Assembly: GCA_003116975.1 (NCBI GenBank)
Contig: BGKB01000069.1
Span: forward strand, 124,001-188,000
DNA length: 64,000 nucleotides
Direction: 5' to 3'
Source: Aurantiochytrium sp. KH105
Taxonomy: Eukaryota > Sar > Bigyra > Thraustochytrida > Thraustochytriidae
In this document: one piece after another, positions 63,012-64,000 of the stretch
Layout: every line of letters starts with the position of its first letter
Position numbering within the stretch: the stretch's first letter is position 1
Notes under the pieces: model-generated
Database searches by the model: none
Told to the model about the DNA's origin: nothing
The model's input: only the letters and a program-made list of their open reading frames with translations
Program-made: the position numbers and the translations under genes

Positions 63012-64000
63012 ATGGAGATCATGGACGCGAAAGGAGTTGAGGACGCGATCAAATTAATGCCTAAAGACGCCAAGCAGCTATGGTACGTCAACAACGGCAC
63101 AAAGACACAGGAAGTGAGATTCGCTGACCGTCATGCGCGTTACAACGCAACGTTTCAAAAATTGTATGGCCGTGTTACCTATGTCATCTTCTTTGGTGAC
63201 TTTCCACGACTCTGCATTTTTCCACCACATTGTTCATGATGTTCGAGCGCAGTTTCGGAGGAACTGAAATCAGCTTGGATGGCGCAAAAAAGCTAGCAGA
63301 TATGCTTGCAAAGGATGAATTGCCCCGAGAGCTAGAGTAAGTGACAGCGATTAAAGATGAACCATGAGCAAGGATCAATAAGGACTGACCAGCAGACCGT
63401 TGGGATGAACTTATCACTACAAATGGACGCACAACGCTGCCGTCAATGGTTCCTGCACTGCGCTATACACCTTTGTTTTATAACACTGTCCATCATGCAC
63501 AAGCTCAGTCTCGGGGATATGAATCTTGGCGATAATGGCGTGAAGCATCTGGCCAAGGCGCTCGCAACAAATTCGTCGCTGCAGACGCTCTGGTAGGTAA
63601 CAGTGAGGGTAGAAAAATCGTGCGCAAAGAATAAGAATGGCTGATCAGCGAGCATATTGCAATAATCTTTTCGCGTCAAACATTGTCGTCAATGGTTTTT
63701 ACACTTCGCCGTGCACGGTTCGGTTTGCAACATTGTCATTGATGCACAAGCGCAGGCTAGGTTCTAATAAAATCGGTCCAGATGGCGCAAAGGCGCTAGC
63801 AGATGCGCTTGAAGAGAACAAGTCGCTGCTAATGCTGTGGTAAGTGACAATGAGGAAAGAGATACTATGTGCAAGGAGCAAGAACGACTGAACAGCAAGC
63901 ACACGTCGCGATAAATCTTATTTACAAAACCCATGCACAACGCTGTTGTGAATTATTCTGACACTGCGCTTTGCACATTTATTTATCACATTGTCTTCAT
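63012..64000 (+). CDS. Fourth LRR gene of the ROCO-like type, 5' end only (truncated by window)
   Basis: Four exons can be joined: 63012-63082, 63253-63336, 63509-63592 and 63756-63839, all GT-AG and phase 2, with exons 2-4 exactly 84 nt. Exon 1 encodes a short leader (MEIMDAKGVEDAIKLMP...) like those of the three ROCO-TIR genes. Exons 2-4 encode one leucine-rich repeat each (for example LGSNKIGPDGAKALADALEENKSLLMLW). Introns are longer (163-172 nt) than in the ROCO genes, and introns 2, 3 and the start of 4 resemble one another. The final bases of the window match the 3' part of the earlier introns, so another repeat exon is expected just outside. Whether Roc, COR and TIR follow cannot be seen. 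Confidence 0.75.

Overview
The window is nuclear DNA of a unicellular eukaryote. Single-exon housekeeping genes (GAPDH, a WW-MyTH4 myosin, SAS-6, an ABC1/ADCK kinase, a mitochondrial intermediate peptidase, ASCC2) stand on both strands with short gaps between them. A second class of genes is cut into many short exons by 60-170 nt GT-AG introns. SAS-6 implies centrioles and so probably a flagellated stage. An LRR-ROCO gene family with one exon per repeat and phase-2 introns is known from brown algae. With the GC-rich housekeeping genes this suggests a stramenopile, perhaps thraustochytrid-like. That placement is inference.

Layout. 1-4.4 kb: GC-rich microsatellites, no supported gene. 4.4-19.7 kb: a BRI3/LITAF-like membrane protein, ASCC2, mitochondrial intermediate peptidase (-), an SDR, a possible small membrane protein (-), an ABC1/ADCK kinase, a 7-TM protein, an unknown helical protein (-) and L-threonine aldolase. 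20.2-33.3 kb: three tandem genes encoding LRR-Roc-COR-TIR proteins. 33.3-37.6 kb: repeats and an N gap inside a direct repeat. 37.6-48.7 kb: myosin, SAS-6 (-), a four-TM protein (-) and GAPDH. 49.1-62.3 kb: two minus-strand paralogues. The larger is a GREB1-like protein with a circularly permuted SF2 helicase and a TAGT-type glycosyltransferase, plus a novel C-terminal repeat module. The smaller keeps the flanking domains but lacks the helicase and glycosyltransferase. 63.0-64.0 kb: the 5' end of a fourth LRR gene, head-to-head with the GREB1-like gene and running off the window.

The two striking systems are the ROCO-TIR cluster and the GREB1-like locus. The first looks like an NLR-type receptor family: LRR sensor, Roc-COR GTPase switch, TIR effector, and an exon layout that lets repeats be duplicated or exchanged without frame loss. 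The second is a protist relative of animal GREB1 whose helicase motifs look more complete than I recall for the animal protein, accompanied by a core-less paralogue. Its last repeat module is separated from the main reading frame by a single in-frame TAA.
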